From positions 1 to 64,000 of the forward strand of contig CALTWF010000012.1 in NCBI GenBank assembly GCA_943912755.1: a stretch of 64,000 nucleotides of DNA, written 5' to 3'. The notes below the pieces were generated by a model. It saw only the letters and a list, made by a program, of their open reading frames with translations. It had not been told where the DNA came from and did not search any database. Each line of letters starts with the position of its first letter. Positions within the stretch are counted from its first letter, which is position 1. Made by a program: the position numbers and the translations under genes. This document shows, one piece after another, positions 50,828 to 58,227 of the stretch. The stretch is from an uncultured Pseudomonas sp. (GTDB taxonomy: Bacteria; Pseudomonadota; Gammaproteobacteria; Pseudomonadales; Pseudomonadaceae).

Positions 50828-52111
50828 TTACACGCCCAGGCGATCGCGCAGGCTGTAGTACCAGGCGCCGATCGCGCTGAACGGCACGCGGAACATCTGG
50901 CCGCCCGGGAACGGGTAGTGCGGCAGTTCGGCGAAGGCGTCGAAACGCTCGGCCTGGCCGCGCAGCGCCTCGGCCAGGACCTTGCCGGCCAGGTGGGTGT
51001 AGGTCACTCCGTGGCCGCTGCAACCTTGCGAGTAGTAGATGTTGTCGCCGATCCGGCCGACCTGCGGCAGGCGCGACAGGGTCAGGAGGAAGTTGCCGGT
51101 CCAGGCGAAGTCGATCTTCACGTCTTTCAGTTGCGGGAATGCCTTGAGCATCTTCGGCCGGATGATCGCTTCGATGTTGGCCGGGTCACGGGCACCGTAG
51201 ACCACGCCGCCGCCGAAGATCAGGCGCTTGTCGCTGGTCAGGCGGTAGTAGTCGAGCAGGTAGTTGCAGTCTTCGACGCAGTAATCCTGGGGCAGCAGGG
51301 TGCGCGCCAGTTCGTCGCTCAGTGGTTCGGTGGTGATCACCTGGGTGCCGCATGGCATGGACTTGGCCGCCAGCTCCGGGACCAGGCCGCCAAGGTAGGC
51401 GTTGCCGGCGACGATGATGAACTTGGCCCGGACCCGGCCGTTCGGGGTATGCACCACCGGATTGGCGCCGCGCTCGATGCGTACCGCCGGGGACTGTTCG
51501 TAGATCTTGCCGCCCAGGGATTCCACGGCGGCAGCTTCGCCCAGCGCCAGGTTCAGCGGGTGGATATGGCCGCCGCTCATGTCGAGCATGCCGCCGACAT
51601 AACTGTCGCAGGCCACCACTTCACGGATGCGCTTCTGGTCCATCAGTTCCAGCTGAGTGTGGCCGAAGCGTTCCCACAGGCGTTTCTGCGATTCCAGGTG
51701 GCCCATCTGCTTGCTGGTCAGGGCGGCGAATACGCCACCGTCCTTCAGGTCACAGTGGATGTTGTACTTGGCCACGCGTTCGCGAATGATGCGCCCGCCT
51801 TCGAAGGCCATCTGCCCCAGCAACTGTGCCTGGCGCGGGCCGACGGTGCGCTCGATGACATCGATGTCGCGGCTGTAGCTATTGACGATTTGCCCGCCGT
51901 TGCGGCCCGAAGCGCCGAAGCCGACCTTGGCGGCCTCCAGTACGGTGACGCTGAAGCCGTTCTCCAGCAGGAACAGGGCGCTCGACAGGCCGGTGTAGCC
52001 GGCACCGATGACGCAGACATCGGTCTGTACTTCTTCCTGCAGGGCAGGGCGGGCCGGCACAGGGTTGGCCGACGCGGCGTAATAGGAATGTGGGTAAGGA
52101 GTGGCGGCCAT
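50828..52111 (-). CDS. puuB: FAD-dependent gamma-glutamylputrescine oxidase-type oxidoreductase
   Basis: This 427-residue DAO-family flavoenzyme has an N-terminal dinucleotide-binding motif at residues 31-60 (DVCVIGAGYTGLSSALFLLE), the GFGASGRNGGQIV block and a C-terminal FAD motif (SQGCSGHGVTYTHLAGKVLAE). The sequence and length match PuuB/PauB, which oxidises gamma-glutamylputrescine in polyamine catabolism. No other polyamine genes are adjacent, and Pseudomonas carries several paralogues, so the exact substrate is uncertain. The frame is open to 52198, but MAATPYPHSYYAAS is the characteristic start. Confidence 0.85.
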   Translation of the reverse strand: MAATPYPHSYYAASANPVPARPALQEEVQTDVCVIGAGYTGLSSALFLLENGFSVTVLEAAKVGFGASGRNGGQIVNSYSRDIDVIERTVGPRQAQLLGQMAFEGGRIIRERVAKYNIHCDLKDGGVFAALTSKQMGHLESQKRLWERFGHTQLELMDQKRIREVVACDSYVGGMLDMSGGHIHPLNLALGEAAAVESLGGKIYEQSPAVRIERGANPVVHTPNGRVRAKFIIVAGNAYLGGLVPELAAKSMPCGTQVITTEPLSDELARTLLPQDYCVEDCNYLLDYYRLTSDKRLIFGGGVVYGARDPANIEAIIRPKMLKAFPQLKDVKIDFAWTGNFLLTLSRLPQVGRIGDNIYYSQGCSGHGVTYTHLAGKVLAEALRGQAERFDAFAELPHYPFPGGQMFRVPFSAIGAWYYSLRDRLGV

Positions 52112-52325
52112 GGTGGCGGTACCTCGAATCTGTGGCTTTGTAATTGTGTGTTTTGTATTTTTTACGGATGCGCCAATCCTATCAACAATAATGAACACTC
52201 GCCAGCCGGGCTGACGAAATCGCCGCTGCGCCGGGCAGTGATGAAAAAATTTCTATTATTCAGTGGTTTAGAGGAAAAAAGCGGTTGACACACTTTGTCG
52301 AACGCGTAGAATGCCGCCCCACAGC

Positions 52326-52402
52326 AGGCACATAGCTCAGTTGGTTAGAGCACCACCTTGACATGGTGGGGGTCGTTGGTTCGAGTCCAATTGTGCCTAC
52401 CA
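52326..52402 (+). tRNA. tRNA-Val (anticodon GAC)
   Basis: This is a 77-nt cloverleaf. The acceptor AGGCACA pairs with TGTGCCT, the D arm contains AGCTCAGTTGGTTAGAGC, the anticodon stem is CCACC/GGTGG with loop TTGACAT (anticodon GAC), the T arm has GGTTCGAGTCC, and CCA is encoded. The phage integrase gene begins 132 nt downstream, so the 3' half is the probable bacterial attachment site. Confidence 0.97.
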
Positions 52403-52431
52403 AACAAAAGCCCCGGTTTCCGGGCACTTGA

Positions 52432-52459
52432 AGGGCGATCCGAGAGGGTCGCCCTTTTT
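52432..52459 (+). terminator. Rho-independent terminator after tRNA-Val
   Basis: A stem of about 10 bp (AGGGCGATCC with GGGTCGCCCT, one G-T pair; loop GAGA) is followed by five T residues. It lies 30 nt after the tRNA and would end its transcript. Its location inside the element implies that it came with the phage or belongs to the attachment region. Confidence 0.85.
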
Positions 52460-52461
52460 GT

Positions 52462-52494
52462 TTTTGCAAAACTTTTGCAAAACTTTTGCAAAAC
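52462..52494. repeat. Three tandem copies of TTTTGCAAAAC (possible integrase arm sites)
   Basis: The 11-bp unit TTTTGCAAAAC occurs three times without spacing at 52462-52472, 52473-52483 and 52484-52494. It lies between the attachment tRNA and the integrase gene, the usual place for arm-type binding sites of tyrosine recombinases. Each unit contains the self-complementary TTTTGCAAAA. Function is inference. Confidence 0.7.
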
Positions 52495-52534
52495 CACCCA
52501 CCTCAATCCGGTCTTTGCGAGTGCTTACCGCTCG

Positions 52535-53671
52535 TTAGAAGGCCAGGTCAGCCTTCACCTCGACGTACTGAATTTCCTTCGGTGCGTGCCCGTCTTGATA
52601 CCGCTCTGTCATCTCGGCAGTCGCGTGTCCCATCAACAACTGAACGTATTCGGTCGAGAACTTCTGCTGCTCGTACAGCCATGCACCCAGGGCCCTGATC
52701 TCGTGGAAGGTCGGGCGTTCTTCGAAGTCCAGGTGGTCATAGGCGTTCGCGGCGTCCCTGGCCTTCCTGAAGCTCTTGGACAGATAGTCAGGGGTTACCG
52801 CCGTCCAGTGTTCCTTCGCCTGGATCTGAGCCTGCCGGCGCGCCTTTGGGCGGTAGTGGATCAGTAGGGGGGAAATGATCGGCGACCGAATGCACTCGTT
52901 CACGGTCTCGCGCAGCGCCTTGCCCATGACGATCTGCAGGTGGATCGGCGTGTCGTAGTTGTCGGTCTTGCCCGGGGACACCTTGATCGTGTTCTTGATC
53001 AGGTCAACCGCTGACTTCTTCCACGTCACGATATCCTCCCGGCGCTGCAAGCTGGTCAGGCCCAGCCTGATGGCGCGCTTCAGCCAGCTCGGTGTCGTGG
53101 AGGCGTCGAGGATCTTCTGTATGCCTTCAAGGGTGTGGCGCTGTCGCTTCTTCTTCGCCTCCTTTTTCAGCAGGGTCAGGTCGGCAGTGTTGCGTTCCGC
53201 CAGGCCCTTGGCGACCGCGAACGCCATCAGGCTCACAAGCAGGCTGCGGTGCTTTGTGTATGCGTTGTTGCTGAACTGGTCCAGGTACTCGGCGGCTGCC
53301 AGGACATCGAACTGGCCTACCATCATGTGTCCGATGTCGGCACGGTACCGGTTGAGCTTGTAGCCAATCTCGTCAAGCGATGAGCGTGCATAGCCGCGGT
53401 CCGGCAGCCATTCTTTTTCGAAGCGGTCGATCAGCGCACCCAGGGTCGGTAGCTTCTCTCCGGTGATCGTCGCCAGCATTTCGCCGTTGTCGGTCATCAG
53501 GAACGCCAGCTTGGAGTTGGCGGCCTTGGCCAGGCGCACAGCTTCGTCATACGGCTTGTTGATGCTCGTCATCTTGCCGGTGATCGGGTTCTTGTACCGC
53601 CAGTACTTCCCGTTGGGGTACAGGTTCGGCGGAAGCGTCTTGTTCTTGGGCTTGCGCGGGCGTGGTGCCAT
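52535..53671 (-). CDS. int: Phage tyrosine recombinase (integrase)
   Basis: This 378-residue site-specific recombinase would insert and excise the prophage at tRNA-Val. The N-terminal part (residues 1-70) looks like an arm-binding domain, followed by a SAM-like core-binding domain (75-170). The catalytic domain has R210 (SLQRREDIVTW), H323-E-I-R326, H349 (LLMGHA) and nucleophile Y358 (ERYQDGH), so all catalytic positions are present. Its 3' end faces the tRNA, and the start overlaps nothing. The gene lies 1 nt after the excisionase-like gene stop, as expected for coupled int/xis expression. Confidence 0.93.
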   Translation of the reverse strand: MAPRPRKPKNKTLPPNLYPNGKYWRYKNPITGKMTSINKPYDEAVRLAKAANSKLAFLMTDNGEMLATITGEKLPTLGALIDRFEKEWLPDRGYARSSLDEIGYKLNRYRADIGHMMVGQFDVLAAAEYLDQFSNNAYTKHRSLLVSLMAFAVAKGLAERNTADLTLLKKEAKKKRQRHTLEGIQKILDASTTPSWLKRAIRLGLTSLQRREDIVTWKKSAVDLIKNTIKVSPGKTDNYDTPIHLQIVMGKALRETVNECIRSPIISPLLIHYRPKARRQAQIQAKEHWTAVTPDYLSKSFRKARDAANAYDHLDFEERPTFHEIRALGAWLYEQQKFSTEYVQLLMGHATAEMTERYQDGHAPKEIQYVEVKADLAF

Positions 53672-53672
53672 T

Positions 53673-53903
53673 TCAGAGTTCCAGCATCTGTGCCAGAAGC
53701 GGGTCGGTGGACCCGATTACGGCGGCCTGTAGGTCGACGAAATACATGCCGCCGCGAACTTCGCCGGCCAGCTCCCCGTCTTCGATCCATTTCTTGAGCT
53801 GCTGCAGGCTCGGCTTGCCGCCGGCATAGCGCAGCTTCCGGTATTCGCCAGCCTCCATGAGCCTGGGTAGGCTGGCGGTGACGTGAGCAATGACTTTAGG
53901 CAT
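53673..53903 (-). CDS. Probable excisionase (Xis-like)
   Basis: This is a 76-residue small basic protein immediately upstream of the integrase gene. The segment KPSLQQLKKWIEDGELAGEVRGGMYFVDL has the winged-helix pattern of phage excisionases, with a recognition helix followed by G-x-x-Y/F-V. Location and size support a role in directing excision. Sequence alone is too short for a firm family call. Confidence 0.65.
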   Translation of the reverse strand: MPKVIAHVTASLPRLMEAGEYRKLRYAGGKPSLQQLKKWIEDGELAGEVRGGMYFVDLQAAVIGSTDPLLAQMLEL

Positions 53904-53917
53904 GCTTGGCCCCTGTC

Positions 53918-54643
53918 CTATTTCGCCAGCGCTGCCAGCTCGGCGACCAGTTCGTCAGTCCGGCCATAGAACTTGCCAGCATCCTCGTTCACAAAGCGTT
54001 CGAGCACGCTGGCCACTGCTGTCTGGTTGGCCAGGCAGCGTAGATCGGCTTCGGTCTGCGGCGAATCGGTCGATGGCGCGTGGATGAACGACTCTTCGGT
54101 AATTAGCAGCGTGCGCACTGGGCGAATACCCTTGCTCTTACTCACCCAGTTGGTGTCGGGAATGCTCCATGGGTACATGCTGATACACCAAGCCGTGGCG
54201 GCATTCTCCTTCTGGCTGCTGGACCAGTAGTCATGGTCACAGATGAAGGCCTGCGCGGCCGACCTGTCTTGATAGTGCCCATCGCGACCCCAGGCTGGCA
54301 GTTGCAGAAGGTTGGAGCGCAGCACCTGCAACTCCTCAATGGACGGGATGTGCCAACCCCAGGTGCCGCGAATATTCATGCTCAGCACCTTGCGGGCGAT
54401 TGCGCTTCCTTCCGCGGCCATGGCCAGGGTGTTGGTCAGCCCATCGAAGCGCGATGTTGCGCCACGGATGCGCGGGCGTGGTCCCTGCTCCTGCCACCAG
54501 TGAGCTGAGCACTCGAAGTCGCGGCCGGCATCGATCACAGCATGTTCGGCGCCATCGAAGAACAGGCGCCCAGCGTAGAAGCCGCCTGCGAAGGGCTGGC
54601 CGATGGTTGGAAGTGCAGACGGATTGATGGTTCGGCGTTTCAT
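53918..54643 (-). CDS. DUF1566-type phage protein
   Basis: This 241-residue protein has a DUF1566/Lcl C-terminal-like fold, visible in GTWGWHIPSIEELQVLRSNL and HDYWSSSQKENAATAWCISM and in KSKGIRPVRT. Such domains occur in fimbrial, lectin-like and prophage proteins with unknown ligands. No signal peptide is present. The start overlaps the stop of the upstream 47-codon gene by 4 nt, so it is part of the leftward early operon. Confidence 0.75.
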   Translation of the reverse strand: MKRRTINPSALPTIGQPFAGGFYAGRLFFDGAEHAVIDAGRDFECSAHWWQEQGPRPRIRGATSRFDGLTNTLAMAAEGSAIARKVLSMNIRGTWGWHIPSIEELQVLRSNLLQLPAWGRDGHYQDRSAAQAFICDHDYWSSSQKENAATAWCISMYPWSIPDTNWVSKSKGIRPVRTLLITEESFIHAPSTDSPQTEADLRCLANQTAVASVLERFVNEDAGKFYGRTDELVAELAALAK

Positions 54644-54783
54644 GGCTGGCTCCGGAAGTGGTCAGCCAGCACCTGACGCCCGTCCAGGCCGCAAGCGGCA
54701 GACAGGTCCAGAACTTGGCCGAAGGTGGTTGAGCGCTGCTGCAGTGCATCCCACAGGATCAGGAGCAGGCCGGCTCGAGTCAT
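54640..54783 (-). CDS. Small hypothetical phage protein
   Basis: This is a 47-residue protein (MTRAGLLLILWDALQQRSTT start) with an amphipathic N-terminal helix and no recognised domain. ATGA overlaps at both ends link it to its neighbours, which is the main reason for believing it is translated. Its frame extends further upstream into the next gene, but without a sensible start. Confidence 0.55.
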   Translation of the reverse strand: MTRAGLLLILWDALQQRSTTFGQVLDLSAACGLDGRQVLADHFRSQP

Positions 54784-55391
54784 GGCTGCTGCTCCTGTAC
54801 CACCTGCTGCCCCAAGGCATTCAGGCGCAGTGCAACGTCGATTTCGGTATCCAGCTCTGCGCCGCTCAGCCATTCATCACCTCGCACCACCAGCAGGTCA
54901 GCATCAGGGTCTTCTATGCGATCCTTGTCGCGCAGCCACCGGTACCGCTTGGCGTCGGCAACCATGCGAACGTGATCGTCGATGCTGAAGGTGGGGCCGT
55001 TGGTGTCGACAAGGGCTGGCGCTAGCTTGTCGAGCAGCAGCCAGATGGCTTCCATTGCATCCCGCGACTCCTGCCACATCTGTTCAGAAGGGTCGCCGCC
55101 GTGCGCCAGCACCGCATCCAGGCCGCCGCACTTCGTGTTGATCCGCTGCAACAGCTCGAGCATCTCGCGGGCATGGGCGGCCAGGGCCGGGTGACAGCCA
55201 AGGGCCTGGTAGTGAAGTTCAGCCTGCCGCTCCAGGTCTACTTGCAGATCGCCCTCGGCGGCGCCGGCAATGACGGCCAGGCCGCGACCGGCGGAGACGT
55301 GTGCCCCTGCCTGGACGAACGGAAGGACATGATCCAAGCTGCCGCCCTCGACGGCGCGCAGCACCAGTGTGATGCGGTCAGGCTGCGTCAT
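54780..55391 (-). CDS. Hypothetical phage protein
   Basis: This 203-residue protein starts MTQPDRITLVLRAVEGGS. It is mostly helical and acidic, with a Trp-rich middle (EQMWQESRDAMEAIWLLLDK) and the segment RYRWLRDKDRIEDPDADLLV. The latter resembles short sequences common in small phage early proteins that carry no known function. No membrane or signal sequence is present. The start overlaps the end of the csrA-like gene by 14 nt; the stop overlaps the next gene by 4 nt. Confidence 0.65.
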   Translation of the reverse strand: MTQPDRITLVLRAVEGGSLDHVLPFVQAGAHVSAGRGLAVIAGAAEGDLQVDLERQAELHYQALGCHPALAAHAREMLELLQRINTKCGGLDAVLAHGGDPSEQMWQESRDAMEAIWLLLDKLAPALVDTNGPTFSIDDHVRMVADAKRYRWLRDKDRIEDPDADLLVVRGDEWLSGAELDTEIDVALRLNALGQQVVQEQQP

Positions 55392-55698
55392 GGCCGTTCT
55401 CCCGATCCCAGGCCTTTTGCTCTGCCGCTTCGTCAGCCAGAAGCTGGCGCCACTCTTCCTCGATACGGTTCGCATATAGCGGCAGCGGCGCGCCCTTCGG
55501 CGCCTCCGTCTCGACTGCCTGCCCTGACTTCGACAGGCCGGCCGCCTTGCGCTCGGCGATTTCGGAGCGATCTACAGCAACACCTTTCGGCGCTTCGATA
55601 CCGAGGCGCACTTGGTATCCGCTAACGCCGATGACCACCACCGTGGTGTCATGGCCGATCTTGATGGATTCGCCGATGCGGCGAGTGAGAATCAACAT
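55378..55698 (-). CDS. Phage-encoded CsrA/RsmA-family RNA-binding regulator with C-terminal extension
   Basis: This is a 106-residue protein. Residues 1-52 are a canonical CsrA/RsmA domain: MLILTRRIGESIKIG, a central VRLGIEAPKGVAVDR, and the RNA-contacting L4 and R44 both conserved. CsrA proteins are normally about 60 residues, and here an extra 50-residue acidic, Glu/Ala-rich tail follows (RIEEEWRQLLADEAAEQKAW). It would bind GGA motifs in mRNAs or compete with host RsmA for RsmY/RsmZ-type RNAs. It sits in the leftward early operon. GAAAGGAGC upstream gives a good ribosome-binding site for the ATG at 55698; a start at 55722 is less likely. Confidence 0.85.
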   Translation of the reverse strand: MLILTRRIGESIKIGHDTTVVVIGVSGYQVRLGIEAPKGVAVDRSEIAERKAAGLSKSGQAVETEAPKGAPLPLYANRIEEEWRQLLADEAAEQKAWDRENGHDAA

Positions 55699-55789
55699 GG
55701 TCAAGCTCCTTTCTTTGGGCAAGCCGAAGGCCTGCCGCGGTTGTTGGCTTTCGCAAAAATTAGGGTTGGATCAGGTCAGGCGGCTGGTG

Positions 55790-56188
55790 TCACGCCATCG
55801 CCAAGGCGCACTCGGCGCGCCGGTGGATTCGGGTTTCGGCGATCTTGCGCTCGCCGCCGTTACCTCCACGGCGCACACGAAGTGCAAGGTCATCAGCCAG
55901 CATGCCGTTGATCACCAAAACCAGAGCCAGGGCGGTCGCAGCGGGGCTGATGACGCCACGCCTGAACGCCTCAGCAACCAACGCAGCGCGACGGGTAACG
56001 CCCCACTTGGTGCCCAGCGCGACCAGGCGTTTCTTCACGCCGTCTTCACTGATGCCCAAGGCTCGGGCAGCTTCTTTGCCCGAAGCGCCACCAGCTATCG
56101 CCAGCAAGCACTCAAGTTCGCGCGGGGCTGCGCCATGACCAAGCAGGCCTTGCCAGTTGCCAATGGTGATTGAGGTTGCTTTGGTCAT
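55790..56188 (-). CDS. Phage LuxR-type HTH protein
   Basis: This 132-residue protein has its middle (about residues 23-80) following the LuxR/GerE HTH pattern: a PRELECLLAIAGGASGKEAARALGIS-like run with the E, G, KEAA and VKKRL positions in place. A hydrophobic stretch (AATALALVLVINGML) and basic tail follow. It lacks a sensory domain, so it probably acts as a small DNA-binding regulator of phage or host genes. AGGAGC lies 6 nt before the ATG at 56188. Sequences matching the phage operator half-site lie just upstream. Confidence 0.75.
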   Translation of the reverse strand: MTKATSITIGNWQGLLGHGAAPRELECLLAIAGGASGKEAARALGISEDGVKKRLVALGTKWGVTRRAALVAEAFRRGVISPAATALALVLVINGMLADDLALRVRRGGNGGERKIAETRIHRRAECALAMA

Positions 56189-56216
56189 GGTGGTGCTCCT
56201 TGCTGTGTTGGAGAAA

Positions 56217-56258
56217 GTAAACAATATGTTTATTTTGTCGTCAACACATTTTGTTTAC
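56217..56258. promoter_or_regulatory. Operator-like half-sites upstream of the leftward early genes
   Basis: GTAAAC (56217-56222) and GTTTAT (56228-56233) face each other across 5 nt, and GTTTAC recurs at 56253-56258. The same GTTTA(T/C) half-site occurs several times in the cI/cro interval. These may be the leftward operator bound by the phage repressor; this is inference from sequence similarity. Confidence 0.5.
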
Positions 56259-56273
56259 TCCATTTTCCAGGCC

Positions 56274-56296
56274 AAAAAAAACCGCCTTTCGGCGGC
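56274..56296 (-). terminator. Rho-independent terminator after the cI gene
   Basis: On the minus strand CCGCC/GGCGG (5 bp, loop GAAA) is followed by eight T residues, about 20 nt past the repressor stop codon. Confidence 0.88.
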
Positions 56297-56316
56297 GATT
56301 TTTAGTTGGGAGAGGA

Positions 56317-57066
56317 TCAGCTCCACTTGAGGGATTCAGGTGTCAGCACATGTCGTGGAATCTTTGCATCAACGATGGTGCCGATCATTTCCCACCCTTC
56401 CTTGTATACCTTCATCGGAAAGTCAGGATTGAGGGGCTTGAGGTACCAGTCTCCTGCATCAATGACGAGCTGCTTAAATGTTGCCTCATTAAGCTCTGTG
56501 ATCCTCACCAGAACATACTGGCCAGCGCGCGGGGTGACGTCTGGCGATACAAGAATGAGGTAGCCCTCGGGGAAGGTTATTCCAGAGGGGCTCGTCATAG
56601 AGGAGTCTCTAACGCTGAGCCAAAAAGCGTTCATACCTGCATCGGCATCGGACGTATGGCGCAGACGATCATCATAGTCCGTCAGCTCACGGTCAGCCAA
56701 AGGTCCACCAGCAAGGTCCCAGGAGATTTCTGGGTAAGAAAATGAATAGGTCGACCTGCGGGTGCGTCCAATATTTTCCCTTCTTCGCCACTCCTCTAGC
56801 TGAGCCGGACTCATGCCTTGGAGGTCTTCGTAGCCATCCTCGCTCAGGCCTTCATTCCTAGGGAGCCCTCCACCGCTCTCAAGCCACTCGGGATTGACCT
56901 TTAAAACCTTGGAGGCGGGTAGTAAGTAGCGCCCAGGCAAGCCTCTCCCAAACCAATTGTTCAGGGTCTGCGGGGAAATGCTGAGAGCAGATGCGAACTC
57001 GCGCGCGGTCATGCCCATGGCTTGCATAGCAGTGCGAAGCCTAGAGCCGGAATGGTCTTTTTTCAT
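56317..57066 (-). CDS. Phage CI-type repressor (HTH plus S24/LexA-like peptidase domain)
   Basis: This is a 249-residue repressor counted from MKKDHSGSRL. The N-terminal HTH spans about residues 9-60 (MTAREFASALSISPQTLNNW), followed by a linker, and then a LexA/CI-type autopeptidase domain. The likely nucleophile Ser is in VRDSSMTSPSG and the Lys in EATFKQLVI, suggesting RecA-induced self-cleavage. The frame continues to an ATG at 57123, which would put the operator palindrome inside the coding region. The ATG at 57066 is preferred although it has no ribosome-binding site; a TAAACT hexamer about 8 nt upstream would give a nearly leaderless mRNA, as in lambda cI. Confidence 0.9.
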   Translation of the reverse strand: MKKDHSGSRLRTAMQAMGMTAREFASALSISPQTLNNWFGRGLPGRYLLPASKVLKVNPEWLESGGGLPRNEGLSEDGYEDLQGMSPAQLEEWRRRENIGRTRRSTYSFSYPEISWDLAGGPLADRELTDYDDRLRHTSDADAGMNAFWLSVRDSSMTSPSGITFPEGYLILVSPDVTPRAGQYVLVRITELNEATFKQLVIDAGDWYLKPLNPDFPMKVYKEGWEMIGTIVDAKIPRHVLTPESLKWS

Positions 57067-57075
57067 GGTTGGGCA

Positions 57076-57150
57076 GTTTACAGGGGTTGCGCTGTTTATG
57101 TGATAAACGTATTGTTTATTCATGGCTCGAATTGCACCCGGAGTGTTTAT
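57076..57150. promoter_or_regulatory. cI/cro operator region
   Basis: The divergent interval contains a perfect 15-bp palindrome GTTTATGTGATAAAC (57094-57108). Further half-sites are GTTTAC at 57076-57081 and GTTTAT at 57114-57119 and 57145-57150. Repeated operators between divergent repressor and cro-like genes are what a lysogeny switch requires. Confidence 0.75.
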
Positions 57151-57442
57151 GACCCTTTCACCCCTAGATACGGCGATCGCTCAGGTTGGTTCAGGCGCCG
57201 CCCTGGCTAAAGCTGTTGGGGTATCCCCTATGGCTGTTTCACATTGGAAGGTCCGGGGGGTTCCTGCTAGACACGTTTTGCAAATCGAGTCAGTGACTGG
57301 GGTTACTCGTCATGAGCTCAGGCCAGACCTTTACCCAGAAGCTCCGCCGACCATGCCGCAAACGATACCTCCAACTACCACTCCGCACAGCTCCACTGCG
57401 GTGGCTGTGAATTCATCCAGTGCCGGAAGTAGGGCTGTATGA
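57149..57442 (+). CDS. Cro-like regulator
   Basis: This 97-residue protein starts MTLSPLDTAIAQVGSGAALA. It is a YdaS/Cro-type HTH protein (about residues 5-60) with the helix-turn-helix VGVSPMAVSHWKVRG and the conserved RGVPARHVLQIE block, then a Pro/Thr/Ser-rich tail. It is the first rightward gene after the operators and is expected to oppose the repressor. The ATG at 57149 has GGAG at 7-nt spacing; an upstream in-frame ATG (57122) would overlap the operator and has no ribosome-binding site. Confidence 0.85.
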   Translation: MTLSPLDTAIAQVGSGAALAKAVGVSPMAVSHWKVRGVPARHVLQIESVTGVTRHELRPDLYPEAPPTMPQTIPPTTTPHSSTAVAVNSSSAGSRAV

Positions 57443-57783
57443 ATTTCCAGGTCTGTTTGCCACCTTACGCGAGCCGGCTGGATCACGGACCATCGATCAC
57501 TACCGTCACAGCACCATTTAAGTGTTTTCGCATGCGAAATCTTTTTAGGGGCGATGGGCCTTCTTTAAACCCGATTAAAAGCCAAGGCCGGCGCGCATCA
57601 AAAATAATTCACTTCAGAGCACGCATAGCCCGGGATTTAGGGCAGTGCCCACCCACTATTGGTATGACTTGCAGTTTTGGGAGATGTGATATGTACGCGC
57701 AAACATCTATTCGCCAGGCCCGCCCAGGGCAGGCAATGACCCTCTCAGGGGAGGGGGTTGCACATTTTGTGTTCCGTGGATGA
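57439..57783 (+). CDS. Possible Ash-like phage protein
   Basis: This is a 114-residue frame whose ATG overlaps the cro stop codon (ATGA). The C-terminal part, AQTSIRQARPGQAMTLSGEG, resembles sequences annotated as Ash-family protein in other enterobacterial and Pseudomonas prophages, but codon use is weaker than that of its neighbours and Arg/Cys content is high. I treat it as probable but unproven, and its function is unknown. A hairpin with flanking A/T-rich ends follows. Confidence 0.45.
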   Translation: MNFQVCLPPYASRLDHGPSITTVTAPFKCFRMRNLFRGDGPSLNPIKSQGRRASKIIHFRARIARDLGQCPPTIGMTCSFGRCDMYAQTSIRQARPGQAMTLSGEGVAHFVFRG

Positions 57784-57814
57784 TAGGGATTACCCAAATC
57801 CAGGGCACAAAAAA

Positions 57815-57833
57815 CCCGGCTTCGCAGGCCGGG
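57815..57833. terminator. Hairpin downstream of the cro region
   Basis: CCCGGC (57815-57820) pairs with GCCGGG (57828-57833) around 7 nt. On the plus strand CTTCTT follows; on the minus strand six T residues follow. It could be an early rightward terminator at which antitermination acts, though the plus-strand T-tract is imperfect. Confidence 0.55.
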
Positions 57834-57894
57834 CTTCTTAACCAGCTCCTTGCAGGGAGCCTTTTGTGAATCTTCGTCTGTGGAGGACGATTTC

Positions 57895-58227
57895 ATGCAC
57901 CCGGAAAATAACACCCCGCCATCACCGGCGCAACCCACCCTCACTGCCGAGATCGGCTTCTTTGAAGCGCCAATCGATAACAGAGGCTTTCAGTTGCTAA
58001 GCGTCGCGCCTGGGTCGAACGCAGAAGATGCACTGCGCGCGGCCCGCACGCTTGCTTCAGGCCTGAGTCAGATTTCCCGCCACATTCACGACAGCGTGAA
58101 CATGGGCGAGCTTGTGTGTTGCGACGGAATGGCGGCGCTCAGCTTCTTGGGAGAGACCGTCAGCGCACTGGTTTGGTCGGTTGAAAAGAGCGTTGCTTCC
58201 GCCGCCGGCCGCGGAGGTGAGCAATGA
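57895..58227 (+). CDS. DUF3077-type phage protein
   Basis: This 110-residue protein has a core, FQLLSVAPGSNAEDALRAAR, that fits the DUF3077 family of small Pseudomonas proteins (common near phage and regulatory genes; function unknown). It is followed by a helical segment ending SALVWSVEKSVASAA. The start at 57895 has GGAGG 9 nt upstream; the open frame begins earlier, at 57850. It overlaps the next gene by 4 nt. Confidence 0.75.
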   Translation: MHPENNTPPSPAQPTLTAEIGFFEAPIDNRGFQLLSVAPGSNAEDALRAARTLASGLSQISRHIHDSVNMGELVCCDGMAALSFLGETVSALVWSVEKSVASAAGRGGEQ

